DNA from: CAVQBP01 sp963723205 | GTDB lineage: Bacteria; Bacteroidota; Ignavibacteria; Ignavibacteriales; Ignavibacteriaceae | NCBI GenBank assembly: GCA_963723205.1 | Contig: CAVRQC010000038.1 | Span: 558,001 to 622,000 of the forward strand | Direction: 5' to 3' | DNA: 64,000 nt | Shown: positions 52,779 through 62,324 of the stretch, piece after piece | Layout: the number at the start of each line of letters is the position of its first letter | How positions within the stretch are numbered: position 1 is the first letter of the stretch | The notes under the pieces: model-generated | The model's database searches: none | The model's input: the letters and a program-made list of their open reading frames with translations, nothing else | Told to the model about the DNA's origin: nothing | Made by a program: the position numbers and the translations under genes

Positions 52779-55406
52779 TTAGAATGAAAAACCGCTTGTA
52801 AAATAAATACCTGAATCTTCGTCTGATCTGGCATAATTAAAAGAGAATAAAAATTCCGGGTTAATAATTGACAACCATATACCGCCGCCATATGCATTGT
52901 GCCATATTTTTGATTCTGCACCCGGTATAATTACTCTCCCAACATCATCGAGAGCTGTTACACCAAAATAAACCGGCACTTGAAAAAAGAATTTAAATAA
53001 ATAGAGCCTTAATTCGGCACTTCCCAATAAACTTCCTTCCCCGGCAAACCTGTTTTTTTCGAAACCTCTTAAAGAACCATTTCCTCCCAGAAATGCTGAT
53101 TCAAAGAAAGGATAAGTGCCAAAATTCTTTTCCCCGAAAATTCTAAACGCCAATGAAGATAAAGGGAATGAAGATGTTGATACATAATAGCGAACATCCC
53201 CGGTTAATTTAGAAAAACTGTTTTGTTCTTTTCTTGTGGAAGGAAAAGAGAATGCTTCTCCAGCAAAATAAAATCCGCCGGTAGGAATAACAGGGTTATC
53301 CCTTCCATCTATTTTTATGCCTGCATTTATTCCGGCTAATAGAAAATCTTTTGAACCATACGGAGGATTCTGAATTAATAAGGAATTCGTTTCGTGTTCG
53401 GTAGAAATATATTTCAGCGAAATACCAAATGACAAACTTATATTATTCCTAAAAAGGAATTCTATTCCAGGATCAATTAAATATTCCTTTTGATTAACCT
53501 TATAAAAATTTTGTTCCTCAAGATTTTTATCTCTTTGTGTTTCATTTCCAAAACCATAAAAATTCAGGACTTCAATTCCCGAAGCAAAACCATGGAGTGT
53601 AATTATCGGACCATTAATTAAAGAATGAAATTCACCTAAATAATTTAATTTAAATTTCTGCGGTTTAGCTGCATATCCTGCTTTCAGCTCCATCCTGTAA
53701 ACATAAGGAGAAGTTCGAAAACCAAATTCATATAATATCGGCCCTCCCCCGATAAATAGTCCTTCATCAGGATTATAAGAAATCCACGGAATAAACCGCC
53801 AGTCATGTCCCCAATCCTGCACCTTTGGTTCATACTTCATTGTGTCATTTTCCGGATTTGGATTATCCTCTCTATTTATTACAGTGTTTGCACCTTTGAC
53901 AAATCTAGTTTTATTCCCGCCGTCATAAAAAAAAGTTTTCTTTTCAGCTTGCGGTATAAAGGGAATCAATCCCAATAAATATCCTTTGACTTCGGAGCTA
54001 TCAACCAATTCATCTTTATCACCATCACCTGCAATTATAACAGGAATGCTTGAATTAACTTCACCTTTTACAACTGCATAATCATCACCATCAAGAAGCA
54101 TTATCCTTATTTCTTTTGTATAACCATCATTAAACATTCTATGGAATAAAACCGATTCTTTTTTCTCCCCTGTTTTTTTATCTCTTTTAGTAATTGTTAC
54201 TTCTACCTGGTGATCATCTATCCGGTTAATTTCTGCATACTCATCTTTATCGGTTCCATATATATCAACATATTTTGAAATATTTTCATAATAAATTTCC
54301 GAAGCCTCAATAAGATTATTTCTACGTTCTTCTAAAACTTTTTTTAAGTATTCTCCCGTTTTTCGATACATCTCGGGAGGTATATGACTTACAGCATCAG
54401 TTATAACAGAATCCGTGAGGTGTTCTATTACAAAGCTTGTTACTGAATCCCATTGTGATTTATCAATTGAAGACAGGAATCTTCTATCGATATATCTTCC
54501 CGACCAGGTTAAAGATTCAATTTTAGGATAAGATCCTGAAAAACTGTTCATTTGCGTTATTGCCTCAGTCGCGATCCAGGGAAACAAACCGTCAAATCTA
54601 GAAAATGCCTGATCACGATCTCTTGGAATCGAATACCAGACCTTTTCACCATTTTCGATAAACCGAGCCCATTTCCATTGATCAACATGCCTGTCCCAGT
54701 CTCCTACATAAATATCAATAAGGCGTGCTTTTAAAAATTCTGTTGCTTTTACCTTTTCATCATTATCCTTCTCAAGTCTTTCAAATAATTTATATGTACT
54801 TATAATTTTTTCTGCACCGGCAAATCCTTCGTCTTCTTCATCTGCTTCCGGCTGAATTTCAATCATACCTATAATTCCACCAAAATCTTCTTTGAACTTT
54901 CCAAGCTTTTCATCATCGGGCATAATATAAAGCTCGGGTACAGCCTGCAATACACCCACTGCATTCAGAATGGGTGAAACAATAAGAGGTGCCATTGGAT
55001 TTGCTGAACTAATCTGGTCCTGAAACACATCTGCTGCAAGTGACTCACGCAATTCCGGCGGGAGCGTTTTAGAAGGATCTTTATTTAACGATCTGAATTT
55101 ATACTGCTTGCCATCGTTACCGATTAATCTTAAAGACTTTGTCTGCAGTCCCCCTCCCTTCTTTAAAGGCTTTAATCCGCCGGCAAATTTATCCAGGTTC
55201 AACACTTTTATTTTTATGGGTGTTGACCATAAATCTCTCCAGTGAGCCCCAAAAAAGATCTTATGAAACCAGCCGGCTTTATAATTTCCATTTGGAATTA
55301 CTATCCTTTCCACCTCGGCAGTTTCATCTGAATCACTCTGAACTTGTGGATATAATGAGATAGTTAAAAGAAAAAATGCAATATTTAAGTAAATAATGCT
55401 TTTCAT
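52779..55406 (-). CDS. outer-membrane beta-barrel protein with kinase-like N-terminal domain
   Basis: 875 residues from ATG 55406, chosen because it begins with a good signal peptide (MKSIIYLNIAFFLLTISLYPQ, in parts); a longer reading from 55469 would bury it. Residues about 65-400 contain 'QYKFRSLNKDP', 'ARLIDIYVGDWDRHVDQW' and 'YSIPRDRDQAF', a lysine plus DRH/DRD pattern reminiscent of HipA/CotH/Fam20-like atypical kinases. Residues about 540-875 form a BamA/Omp85-like barrel ('GSLRGFEKNRFAGEGSLLGSAELRLYLF' in parts) ending in 'YFTSGFSF'. It should sit in the outer membrane with the N-terminal part in the periplasm. Activity as a kinase is inference only. Confidence 0.8.
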   Translation of the reverse strand: MKSIIYLNIAFFLLTISLYPQVQSDSDETAEVERIVIPNGNYKAGWFHKIFFGAHWRDLWSTPIKIKVLNLDKFAGGLKPLKKGGGLQTKSLRLIGNDGKQYKFRSLNKDPSKTLPPELRESLAADVFQDQISSANPMAPLIVSPILNAVGVLQAVPELYIMPDDEKLGKFKEDFGGIIGMIEIQPEADEEDEGFAGAEKIISTYKLFERLEKDNDEKVKATEFLKARLIDIYVGDWDRHVDQWKWARFIENGEKVWYSIPRDRDQAFSRFDGLFPWIATEAITQMNSFSGSYPKIESLTWSGRYIDRRFLSSIDKSQWDSVTSFVIEHLTDSVITDAVSHIPPEMYRKTGEYLKKVLEERRNNLIEASEIYYENISKYVDIYGTDKDEYAEINRIDDHQVEVTITKRDKKTGEKKESVLFHRMFNDGYTKEIRIMLLDGDDYAVVKGEVNSSIPVIIAGDGDKDELVDSSEVKGYLLGLIPFIPQAEKKTFFYDGGNKTRFVKGANTVINREDNPNPENDTMKYEPKVQDWGHDWRFIPWISYNPDEGLFIGGGPILYEFGFRTSPYVYRMELKAGYAAKPQKFKLNYLGEFHSLINGPIITLHGFASGIEVLNFYGFGNETQRDKNLEEQNFYKVNQKEYLIDPGIEFLFRNNISLSFGISLKYISTEHETNSLLIQNPPYGSKDFLLAGINAGIKIDGRDNPVIPTGGFYFAGEAFSFPSTRKEQNSFSKLTGDVRYYVSTSSFPLSSLAFRIFGEKNFGTYPFFESAFLGGNGSLRGFEKNRFAGEGSLLGSAELRLYLFKFFFQVPVYFGVTALDDVGRVIIPGAESKIWHNAYGGGIWLSIINPEFLFSFNYARSDEDSGIYFTSGFSF

Positions 55407-55570
55407 CTTTGTATGAATTAAGGAATTTTGAATCTGATATTTTTTTACGGGTTTTAAAACTTTATTCATATAATTATGATTTATATAAAAAAGTTCATAA
55501 TTATTTAATAATAGAATTCAAAAAACATAATATCAATTATCAAAATAAGAGCGGATATAATATAATTATT

Positions 55571-56797
55571 TTATTCAATTAAGGGGCCTAAGTTTGTCCC
55601 GCCCGGAAAAAGAATGACTGCGGCTGCAAAAGCTAAAACCGAAACTATTATACCATACATAAAAATATTATAACAAATTCTCAGGTAGCGGTATTTTTGT
55701 CCCAGGACCTGACCCAGGTAATAAAAATCCTTTGTCATGCTGCCGTATAGAAAATCTTTATCATTCATCATTTCATTCATTCCCCATTCAAAATCTTTAA
55801 GATTCATTTTGAAAAAATTTCCGAAGAATAAAAGATTGACTCTTTTTTCTTTTATATCTTCATGAGTAAAAGTGCCGGAAGTAATTTTTGGCCTTGTAAC
55901 CATAACAGCAAAAATTAAAGTAACCAGACTAACAGCAGCCAATATGGCAGTTGGAATTATCAAGTGCGGATTAGTATCTAATTTTCTAACCATCACCGCA
56001 ACTATAGCAGTTAAGATAAGAGTGTTTATGCTAATCATAATATTAGCTTTATTATCGGCCAGCCCGCTGAATTCCACATGCGTACGAATTGTATTACGGA
56101 ACATTGTTTCAATTCCCCGCTCGACTTGTTTGCTTTTGGGAATCTTTTGTGTCTCACCCAAGTTTTGTCCAATCGATGGACCGGTACCCTCAATTCCAAC
56201 TATTTCTTTTCCTAATTTTTTCTTTAGCTTTTCAATATTCAATCTTCTATGTTCTTCAAATATTGTATTTGCATAATCAGTTTTAAACTTATTTTTTGTT
56301 AAAAAATCTATATTGGAATTCAACCATTCAGTATCTGAATATTTTTTACCCAGCATTTTTTCCCATTCCTGCCTAAGAAGCTTTGCCCTGTGTTGGAATC
56401 CTTTTTTACCTATATGTGAAAGGTCTGCATCACAAATAATTTTTTCCAATAAATTTTGTGGATTATGCGGAATCTTTGTTACTCTAATAAGCTGAATAAC
56501 TTTTTCAATTTTTTCCTCGGGCAGATGATCTTTACCAATAAAATCTCTAAAAATTTCTACGCTTTTTTCTTCATGCCCAATATAGAGTTTTACTATACCT
56601 GTATCATGGAACCATGATGCAAGTAAGAGAACTTCCATATCGTCATCCGATAATTTGTTGTGCTCGCCAATTAATTTTGCAGATTCAACAACATTTAAAG
56701 TATGCTCAATATCATGGTAAACGCAGCCTTCCGGCAGATTACTCTGTAATAAATTGCGGACAAATTCGGATGCTTCTGTCAAGAGATTCATAATCAT
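55571..56797 (-). CDS. HD-domain protein fused to a Pycsar-effector-like two-helix membrane domain
   Basis: 408 residues. An N-terminal HD hydrolase domain (about 10-180) has 'HDIEHTLNVV', the HD pair in 'ASWFHDTGIV', 'GHEEKS' and 'ICDADLSHIG'. A linker follows and then a DUF5706/Pycsar-effector-type domain (about 235-408): 'HVEFSGLADNKANIMISINTL', two helices, a soluble insert and a third helix near the end ('IFMYGIIVSVLAFAAAVILF'). Such domains are membrane-disrupting effectors in cyclic-nucleotide defence when paired with a cyclase. Here the HD part may degrade a nucleotide signal. No cyclase is adjacent; the nearest is the TPR cyclase at 49845. Confidence 0.85.
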   Translation of the reverse strand: MIMNLLTEASEFVRNLLQSNLPEGCVYHDIEHTLNVVESAKLIGEHNKLSDDDMEVLLLASWFHDTGIVKLYIGHEEKSVEIFRDFIGKDHLPEEKIEKVIQLIRVTKIPHNPQNLLEKIICDADLSHIGKKGFQHRAKLLRQEWEKMLGKKYSDTEWLNSNIDFLTKNKFKTDYANTIFEEHRRLNIEKLKKKLGKEIVGIEGTGPSIGQNLGETQKIPKSKQVERGIETMFRNTIRTHVEFSGLADNKANIMISINTLILTAIVAVMVRKLDTNPHLIIPTAILAAVSLVTLIFAVMVTRPKITSGTFTHEDIKEKRVNLLFFGNFFKMNLKDFEWGMNEMMNDKDFLYGSMTKDFYYLGQVLGQKYRYLRICYNIFMYGIIVSVLAFAAAVILFPGGTNLGPLIE

Positions 56798-57014
56798 TTA
56801 CCCCGGATAATTATGATTTGAAGTTACAGATTTTCAAATAAAAAAAGAAGTTAGAATTGTTTATTTCTGATATAATTGCCTGTAAACAGATACCGGTTCA
56901 ATGATTTTTACTATTACAATTGAACCGGCATCCTGAAAACTCCGGCAGTAACTACAAAAAATAATTATCCTAGATGTGCAGATGATCCAAGGCAATATAC
57001 TCCATACTAATATT

Positions 57015-57584
57015 TCAATGATACCGAAGTTTTTGTTCATGGGAATCTGATTTTTTTTCAGGCTTCACCATATCTTTTTGTTCTACCTCTTCCGGATAAG
57101 AGTTATATTCTTCGGCTGACGTTTCATGAAGTTTTTTTACTGCAGCCACAATTGCCCATATTTTATTGTCAGGATGAGTTTTCCCCCATGCAGGCATCCC
57201 AGTCATTTTGATACCGTTTTTTGTAACCCAGAATAATTCTTCAGCACTCATTTCCTGACCAGATTCACTCAAATCGGGAGCAGGCGGATTTAATCCTTTG
57301 GCTAGTTCGGTTTCTTCCTGTCCCGGCCCTCCGTGACAGCTTTGACACATTTCTTTATAATGTGCAAAACCTTCTTTAATCATTGCAGTATTATTCAGAT
57401 CGGGAACTTTAATCCCTCCTGCATGATGATCTACGGAATTATCGCTTGTAGTGCTTAAGACCCATGTCATAAATCCATTTTCTTTGTTTGCGGCACTAAC
57501 ATTATAAAGTCCTGAGTAAATAAAAATGACACCTAGTATGCCGAAGCCAACAATTGTAAGTATTACTGTTAAAATGATTTTCAT
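57015..57584 (-). CDS. membrane-anchored monoheme cytochrome c
   Basis: 189 residues. An N-terminal helix (about 3-25) anchors the protein, with the rest in the periplasm. One heme site is 'CQSCHGGPGQE', followed by 'PPAPDLSES', 'ELFWVTKNGIKMTGMPAWGKTH' (Met ligand region) and 'IWAIVAAVKKL'. This pattern is typical of single-domain cytochromes c of class I in this group. Its partner is not obvious; it stands alone. The C-terminus is a charged tail. Confidence 0.93.
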   Translation of the reverse strand: MKIILTVILTIVGFGILGVIFIYSGLYNVSAANKENGFMTWVLSTTSDNSVDHHAGGIKVPDLNNTAMIKEGFAHYKEMCQSCHGGPGQEETELAKGLNPPAPDLSESGQEMSAEELFWVTKNGIKMTGMPAWGKTHPDNKIWAIVAAVKKLHETSAEEYNSYPEEVEQKDMVKPEKKSDSHEQKLRYH

Positions 57585-58059
57585 TATTCTTCTTAAAATA
57601 TTTTATTGATATTGGAAAAATAATTTAAGTGGTAAATTTTAATATTCAAACGTCATGGATCAAAGATAGAGCACAGCCGGTAATTTACATGACTGAGTGA
57701 ATGGATGTATGAATAGATGTGTGCATGATTACAAGTATGCTTGAAAGAATGGATAATTATATTCATCCACAGCGCTGTTTTCATTCCGAGATCCAACTTG
57801 TAATTTACTTCCTGTTACGGCCGGGATGAGAAATCTAATGTATGCTAGCGTATAAATAAATGTTCGAATAGATGATTGAGAGATATATGCGGATTGCGGG
57901 TGTAACGAATGCCAAATACCGGAAAGAAGAAATGTAAAGTGAATAGAAATGTTGAGATTATCTGGAATAGCTACCTCTATGGAAATATGCCACTTGGAAA
58001 TTGGACAATGCCCGTAAAAAGAATTAATCGGCTGTTATTCATCTGCTTTATATGTTTTT
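57585..58059. other. 475-bp gap with low-complexity GAATG-type sequence
   Basis: No reading frame that looks real. It contains degenerate GAATGGATGTATGAATAGATG-like stretches near 57690-57730, similar in flavour to the tandem repeat after moaC. The promoter of the cytochrome gene must lie at its left end. Confidence 0.6.
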
Positions 58060-59454
58060 CTATAAATTTCGTCTAATCGCAATTATTGTTATATCATCAT
58101 ACTGATCAAATTTTTCAGTCGACTTCGAGATATATTTTTCAAACTCTTTAAGAATCACATTAGTACCTTTTTCATAATTTGCCTGTATAATGGTTTTAAA
58201 ATTATTCATTGCTTTATCTTCGGCAGATGAACAATCCATGTCTACAAGACCATCAGTATAAAATATAAGAATATCTTTAACTTTAATATTAACAATACAT
58301 TCTTCAAGATTGTCCCGCAGTTTTTTACCCTTATCCAATCCTAAGCCGATCCCTTTACATTTATAATATTTAAATTGTTCATCTTTTGATTCAAAAACAA
58401 TTAAAGGTTCATGACCTGCCCTTGCAAAAGTTAAAGTATTGTTTACAGTATCAAGAATTGCGTAAACAGCTGTAATAAAAGATTTCTTATCCAGCATAGT
58501 ATAAATAAGCGAATTAGCCTTAACAAATAATTCAGCAGTCGATACGCACTCATAAGCAAGAGTCTGGAAAATACCTTTTATTAATGTAGTGTAAATTGCA
58601 GCCCCCAAACCTTTACCTGAAACATCACCTATAATTATTCCATACCTTTTTTCATCAAGTTGAAAGAAATCATAAAAATCACCGCCAACCTGTTTGGCAG
58701 GTTTGAACATAGTTGAGATTTCGTAATTTTTAAACTCAGGCAGCTTCTGCGGTAGCAGACTTGCCTGTATTTCCTGTGCAATATTAAGCTCATTTTCGAG
58801 CCGCTTTTTTTCAAGTTCATCTTCTAAGTCTTTTAATGTTACAAGTGTGTATAAAATATTTCTTAATTTAAATTTCGAGGCAAAAACAGAAATATTTTTT
58901 TCTTTAGCATCGATATAAAATCTTACAGTTTTTTCACGGCCGATTTCAAGATCATCAAGTAGGTATTTCAGATAATCTTTTTCTTCCTTTATCATATTGA
59001 TATTTCCCTTATCACCGGTATTCAGCAGTCTTTTTGCTGCCTGATTTATTAATTCAATCTGCCCATTTTCTTTATAGGAAATTATTCCCGAAGGCACCTG
59101 CTCGATCAGAGTTTTCAAATACTGAAGATTCTCTTCTGCTCTTAACCTGTCTGAGGACAAATTACCATAAGTCGCAGCAATCGAATTATAAAGGTCTTTG
59201 TAAGAATTTCCGAAATTCTTTTGAAGGTAGGTTTGAGTAAAATCTGAATATTTTATTGAAGTTAAAAACCTTTTTAAATCGCGGTTTATTTTATCGATAA
59301 ATTTAAATAATGAGTATGTTTGATATATTGCAGCGGAAAAAAATATTAACGGGTAAACCCATAACCTATACTTTTCCCATAAAAATAATCCCGCAAGTAA
59401 AAAAGCAAAGATCAAAATAATTTTTAAAACAACTATTATTCTGAACCGGTTCAT
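58060..59454 (-). CDS. PAS-SpoIIE (PP2C-type) serine phosphatase
   Basis: 464 residues. Two N-terminal helices (about 7-45) are followed by a coiled region, a PAS domain (about 105-210, 'LIEQVPSGIISYKENGQIELINQAA' in parts) and a SpoIIE/PP2C phosphatase domain (about 225-464). Metal-binding motifs are 'GGDFYDFFQLDE', 'IIGDVSGKGLGAAIYT' and 'FYTDGLVD' with 'QYDDITIIAIR'. It dephosphorylates serine or threonine, commonly on anti-sigma antagonists, and is a membrane-bound sensor. No anti-sigma gene is adjacent. Confidence 0.95.
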   Translation of the reverse strand: MNRFRIIVVLKIILIFAFLLAGLFLWEKYRLWVYPLIFFSAAIYQTYSLFKFIDKINRDLKRFLTSIKYSDFTQTYLQKNFGNSYKDLYNSIAATYGNLSSDRLRAEENLQYLKTLIEQVPSGIISYKENGQIELINQAAKRLLNTGDKGNINMIKEEKDYLKYLLDDLEIGREKTVRFYIDAKEKNISVFASKFKLRNILYTLVTLKDLEDELEKKRLENELNIAQEIQASLLPQKLPEFKNYEISTMFKPAKQVGGDFYDFFQLDEKRYGIIIGDVSGKGLGAAIYTTLIKGIFQTLAYECVSTAELFVKANSLIYTMLDKKSFITAVYAILDTVNNTLTFARAGHEPLIVFESKDEQFKYYKCKGIGLGLDKGKKLRDNLEECIVNIKVKDILIFYTDGLVDMDCSSAEDKAMNNFKTIIQANYEKGTNVILKEFEKYISKSTEKFDQYDDITIIAIRRNL

Positions 59455-59863
59455 ACACTCTTTGAATAATATTTCTTAATAAAAAAAATCAATTTGTATA
59501 TTGCAATTTAATTATTTTTCGGCTTATTATAATTAACATTTAAATAAACATCCGCACCTCTGTTCTGCAAATCTTTATCAAACCAACAATATCTTTTCAA
59601 TTCTTTAATCTTATGAATATAAACTTTGTTTCAGTTTCCCCCTGAAATTTTATCTATCCCTGTTCCAAAATATACGGTTACTAATAAAGCTTGAATCCAA
59701 GCTGTAAAATGTTCCGAAAGCTACTAAATCAATTATATTAATCCGCTTTTCATTCTTTGGAAGTATAGTTTTTGTAAAATATTTTTAATATTTTGTATAA
59801 AATGACTAATATGAATGTCTTATATATAATTTTATTATTTCATAAATTTTATTTACAAACCAA
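59455..59863. other. 409-bp gap between divergent genes
   Basis: AT-rich region that must hold the promoters of the SpoIIE phosphatase (minus) and the desaturase (plus). No gene or clear hairpin terminator is seen. Confidence 0.6.
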
Positions 59864-60790
59864 ATGAATTTAAAACTAAAAAACAAAGCAGACATTAAAA
59901 GTCTCGTCTACATATTTATTACTACGATCATGTTAATTATACAGTGGGTGTGGATTGGCGTCAATCCCTTCATTTATGGATTATATTTATTTATGTCTGT
60001 AGCTGTATCCGTAATGACGCATAATCATAACCACCTGCCGATGTGGCAATCTAAAAGGCTGAATATACTTACCGGATGGTGGCTTACAGTGTTCTATGGT
60101 TTTCCTGTGTTTGCCTGGATACCTACTCATAATAAAAATCACCACCGTTTTAATAATCGTGAAGGTGATGATTCAATAACATACAGGATAAGCGAAAAAA
60201 ATAACTTTCTTACTCTTATTTCATACCCCACTATAAGTGGTTATTATCAGCAAAAAGCAATCTTCAGTTATCTGAAGGAGATGAAAGCAAAGAACAAAGA
60301 AAAATACTGGCTAAGTATTTCACAATATGCCGTTCTTATTTTATGGATAGTTACAGCTTTATTGATAGATTGGCGCAAAGCATTACTTTTTGTTATTATA
60401 CCGCAGCAGGTATCTCTATTCAGTGTTTTAATTTTCAATTACGTGCAGCATGTTCACGCCAATGAAGAATCTGAGTGGAATCATTCCAGAAATTTTACTG
60501 GGTTTCTCAATTTTCTTCTTTTTAATAATGGTTATCATACAATTCACCATCACAAAGCGGGACTGCATTGGAGTAAAGTACCGGAAGCTCACAAAGAGAT
60601 TGAACATAATATAGATCCTATACTTCTTGAAAGAAGTTTCTGGTGGTTTATAATAAAGAGTTACTTCCTTTCTATTTTTATACCCAAATTCAGAACTAAC
60701 TCAATGAGACTAGAGAGGTTAAGAAAGGAGAGAGCTGGCGAGAATGCAAAAAACAATTTCAACCGAATCCCGAATGTAAAGATGAACTGA
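59864..60790 (+). CDS. membrane fatty-acid desaturase-family protein
   Basis: 308 residues with four or so membrane helices. The three histidine boxes that bind the di-iron centre are visible: 'HNHNHLP', 'HNKNHHRF' and 'HTIHHHKAG', with a further 'HSRN' between. It inserts double bonds into fatty acids or hydroxylates related lipids, using oxygen. No fused electron-donor domain is present. This implies at least occasional exposure to oxygen despite the anaerobic-looking respiration genes. Single gene. Confidence 0.92.
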   Translation: MNLKLKNKADIKSLVYIFITTIMLIIQWVWIGVNPFIYGLYLFMSVAVSVMTHNHNHLPMWQSKRLNILTGWWLTVFYGFPVFAWIPTHNKNHHRFNNREGDDSITYRISEKNNFLTLISYPTISGYYQQKAIFSYLKEMKAKNKEKYWLSISQYAVLILWIVTALLIDWRKALLFVIIPQQVSLFSVLIFNYVQHVHANEESEWNHSRNFTGFLNFLLFNNGYHTIHHHKAGLHWSKVPEAHKEIEHNIDPILLERSFWWFIIKSYFLSIFIPKFRTNSMRLERLRKERAGENAKNNFNRIPNVKMN

Positions 60791-61207
60791 TATTCTTGTT
60801 TATATTCAGTTGATTTATTAAAAGATTGGAATAGTAAATAATCACTTAGAACATAGTCCAATGAAATAATGTTTTAAATAACATGTTCCTCAAAACTAAT
60901 CCCTTTTTCATCCTTTCGAGGGATAGATTAACATTTAAATCTTCTTATCATTGCATCCAATAACAAAATTGTACTTTGGTAATTATATATCAAGAACAAA
61001 TGGAATGAATGTTTTATGTTCCATTTTTTAGGATTTGCTACAGTAATGTTCTGAATCTTAGGTTTACTTACACCAATTATTATTCTTGGTTTCATTGAAA
61101 TAATTATCTTAATAATAGTCATAGGCTTTATTTATAAAAGAGCCATAAAAAGTTAGTAGAATATAAAAAACGCTAGATTATGTATAATAGCTTTACAGGA
61201 AAATTAT
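60791..61207. other. 417-bp gap without a supported gene
   Basis: A 64-codon frame on the minus strand (60928-61122) lacks any recognisable feature and is probably chance. An imperfect hairpin GGCTTTAT/ATAAAAGAGCC near 61125-61147 has no T-tract on the plus strand. Confidence 0.5.
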
Positions 61208-61813
61208 TTGAAAATAATAAAACCATTAACTGTTCGTGAAAGTAAAACGCTTGAATAATATCTTTGCGAGATAAGTAAAGTTAATCTATTGACCCCGGAA
61301 GAGGAATTCGACCTTGCGGTAAAAATAAGAAAAGGTAATGAGAATGCGAGGAATAAATTAATAACATCTAACCTGCGGTTTGTAGTGCCAGTGGCAAAGC
61401 AATATCAGAACCGGGGTCTTTCATTTACCGATTTAATAAATGAAGGCAATATAGGATTGATTCGAGCAACACATAAATTTGATGAAACACGCAGATTTAA
61501 ATTTATTTCATATGCGGTATGGTGGATAAGGCAAGGCATAACTCAGGCAATTGCCGCTCAGTCAAGGATCGTTCATCTCCCGGTAAATATTATTGGAAAT
61601 TCGAGAAGGATATTAAGATCTTCAAAGGAATTTGAGGATGAATATGATAGAAAACCTACAAATGAAGAAGTTGCAGGAATTCTTGATATATCAATTGATG
61701 CAGTAGCTCATGTAATTAGAGTTTCTGATGCACACGTTTCATTAGATGCATCTCTTAAAAACGATGATAGTGATGGAAAAACATGCTGGATAAATCTTAA
61801 TTATATAAATTAA
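61208..61813 (+). pseudogene. RpoD-like sigma factor remnant with in-frame stop and missing region 4
   Basis: From TTG 61208 the frame reads LKIIKPLTVRESKTLE, a TAA stop (61256-61258), YLCEISKVN and then LLTPEEEFDLA without a break. This is the N-terminus of a primary/RpoD-like sigma factor, and intact relatives have a sense codon (usually Lys) at the stop position. Regions 1.2, 2 ('LRFVVPVAKQYQNRGL', 'INEGNIGLIRATHKFDETRRFKFISYAVWWIRQ' in parts) and part of 3 are present. It ends at 61813 after 'KTCWINLNYIN', before regions 3.2 and 4, which bind the -35 element. It could be translated from 61289 as a 174-residue protein, but promoter recognition would be incomplete. A second, intact rpoD is expected elsewhere. 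Confidence 0.8.
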
Positions 61814-62324
61814 TATACTGACCTTGATGAAAATAATTTATCTGGAAACAAGGCAGTTTCAGCAAGCAGTTTTATACTTATAAAATACGTTCGAAGATTT
61901 TATTCCAAACATATAAAATGTTCCCAGTCAGAACGAAAAGAATCGAGGTAAACATTAAAGGTATTTAACTTAATCTGGGTATACTGATTAAAATCAATCG
62001 CACAATCCATATTGTAAAATTTTAATATTTCAATATCCTGTTTGGAAAAATCAAATAATTATTATAGATTGAAACAAACATCTAAAAGAGTACGCAAATG
62101 GTTATTCCTGTTTTGCGCTAACAATATAAAATCATTGCATCCCATATTGTATAACAGGGTGGAGCTAGTTTTATTAAAATTATATTTAGTGAAATCTTAA
62201 GTGAAATAATTAGACTCTTATAAGCAGATATTGAATTAACTTAATAAAAAACTATACCACAGCCCAATTACTCAAGGTCCCATAAGCTATATTTCTATAA
62301 CTGTTACTGTATTAAGGGTAAAAG
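61814..62324. other. 511-bp gap, possibly decayed sigma-factor 3' end
   Basis: After the sigma-factor stop the same frame reads YTDLDENNLSGNKAVSASSF, which might be eroded coding sequence, and then nothing recognisable. The right part must hold the promoter of the two-component operon at 62325. A small TTTTATA/TATAAAA inverted repeat lies near 61871-61886. Confidence 0.5.

Noticed and set aside
55872..56276. Plus-strand 134-codon frame inside the HD/Pycsar-like gene
   Set aside because: Shadow of a clear minus-strand gene with two recognisable domains.
60928..61122. Minus-strand 64-codon frame between desaturase and sigma remnant
   Set aside because: No family features and no clear ribosome-binding site; left as intergenic.
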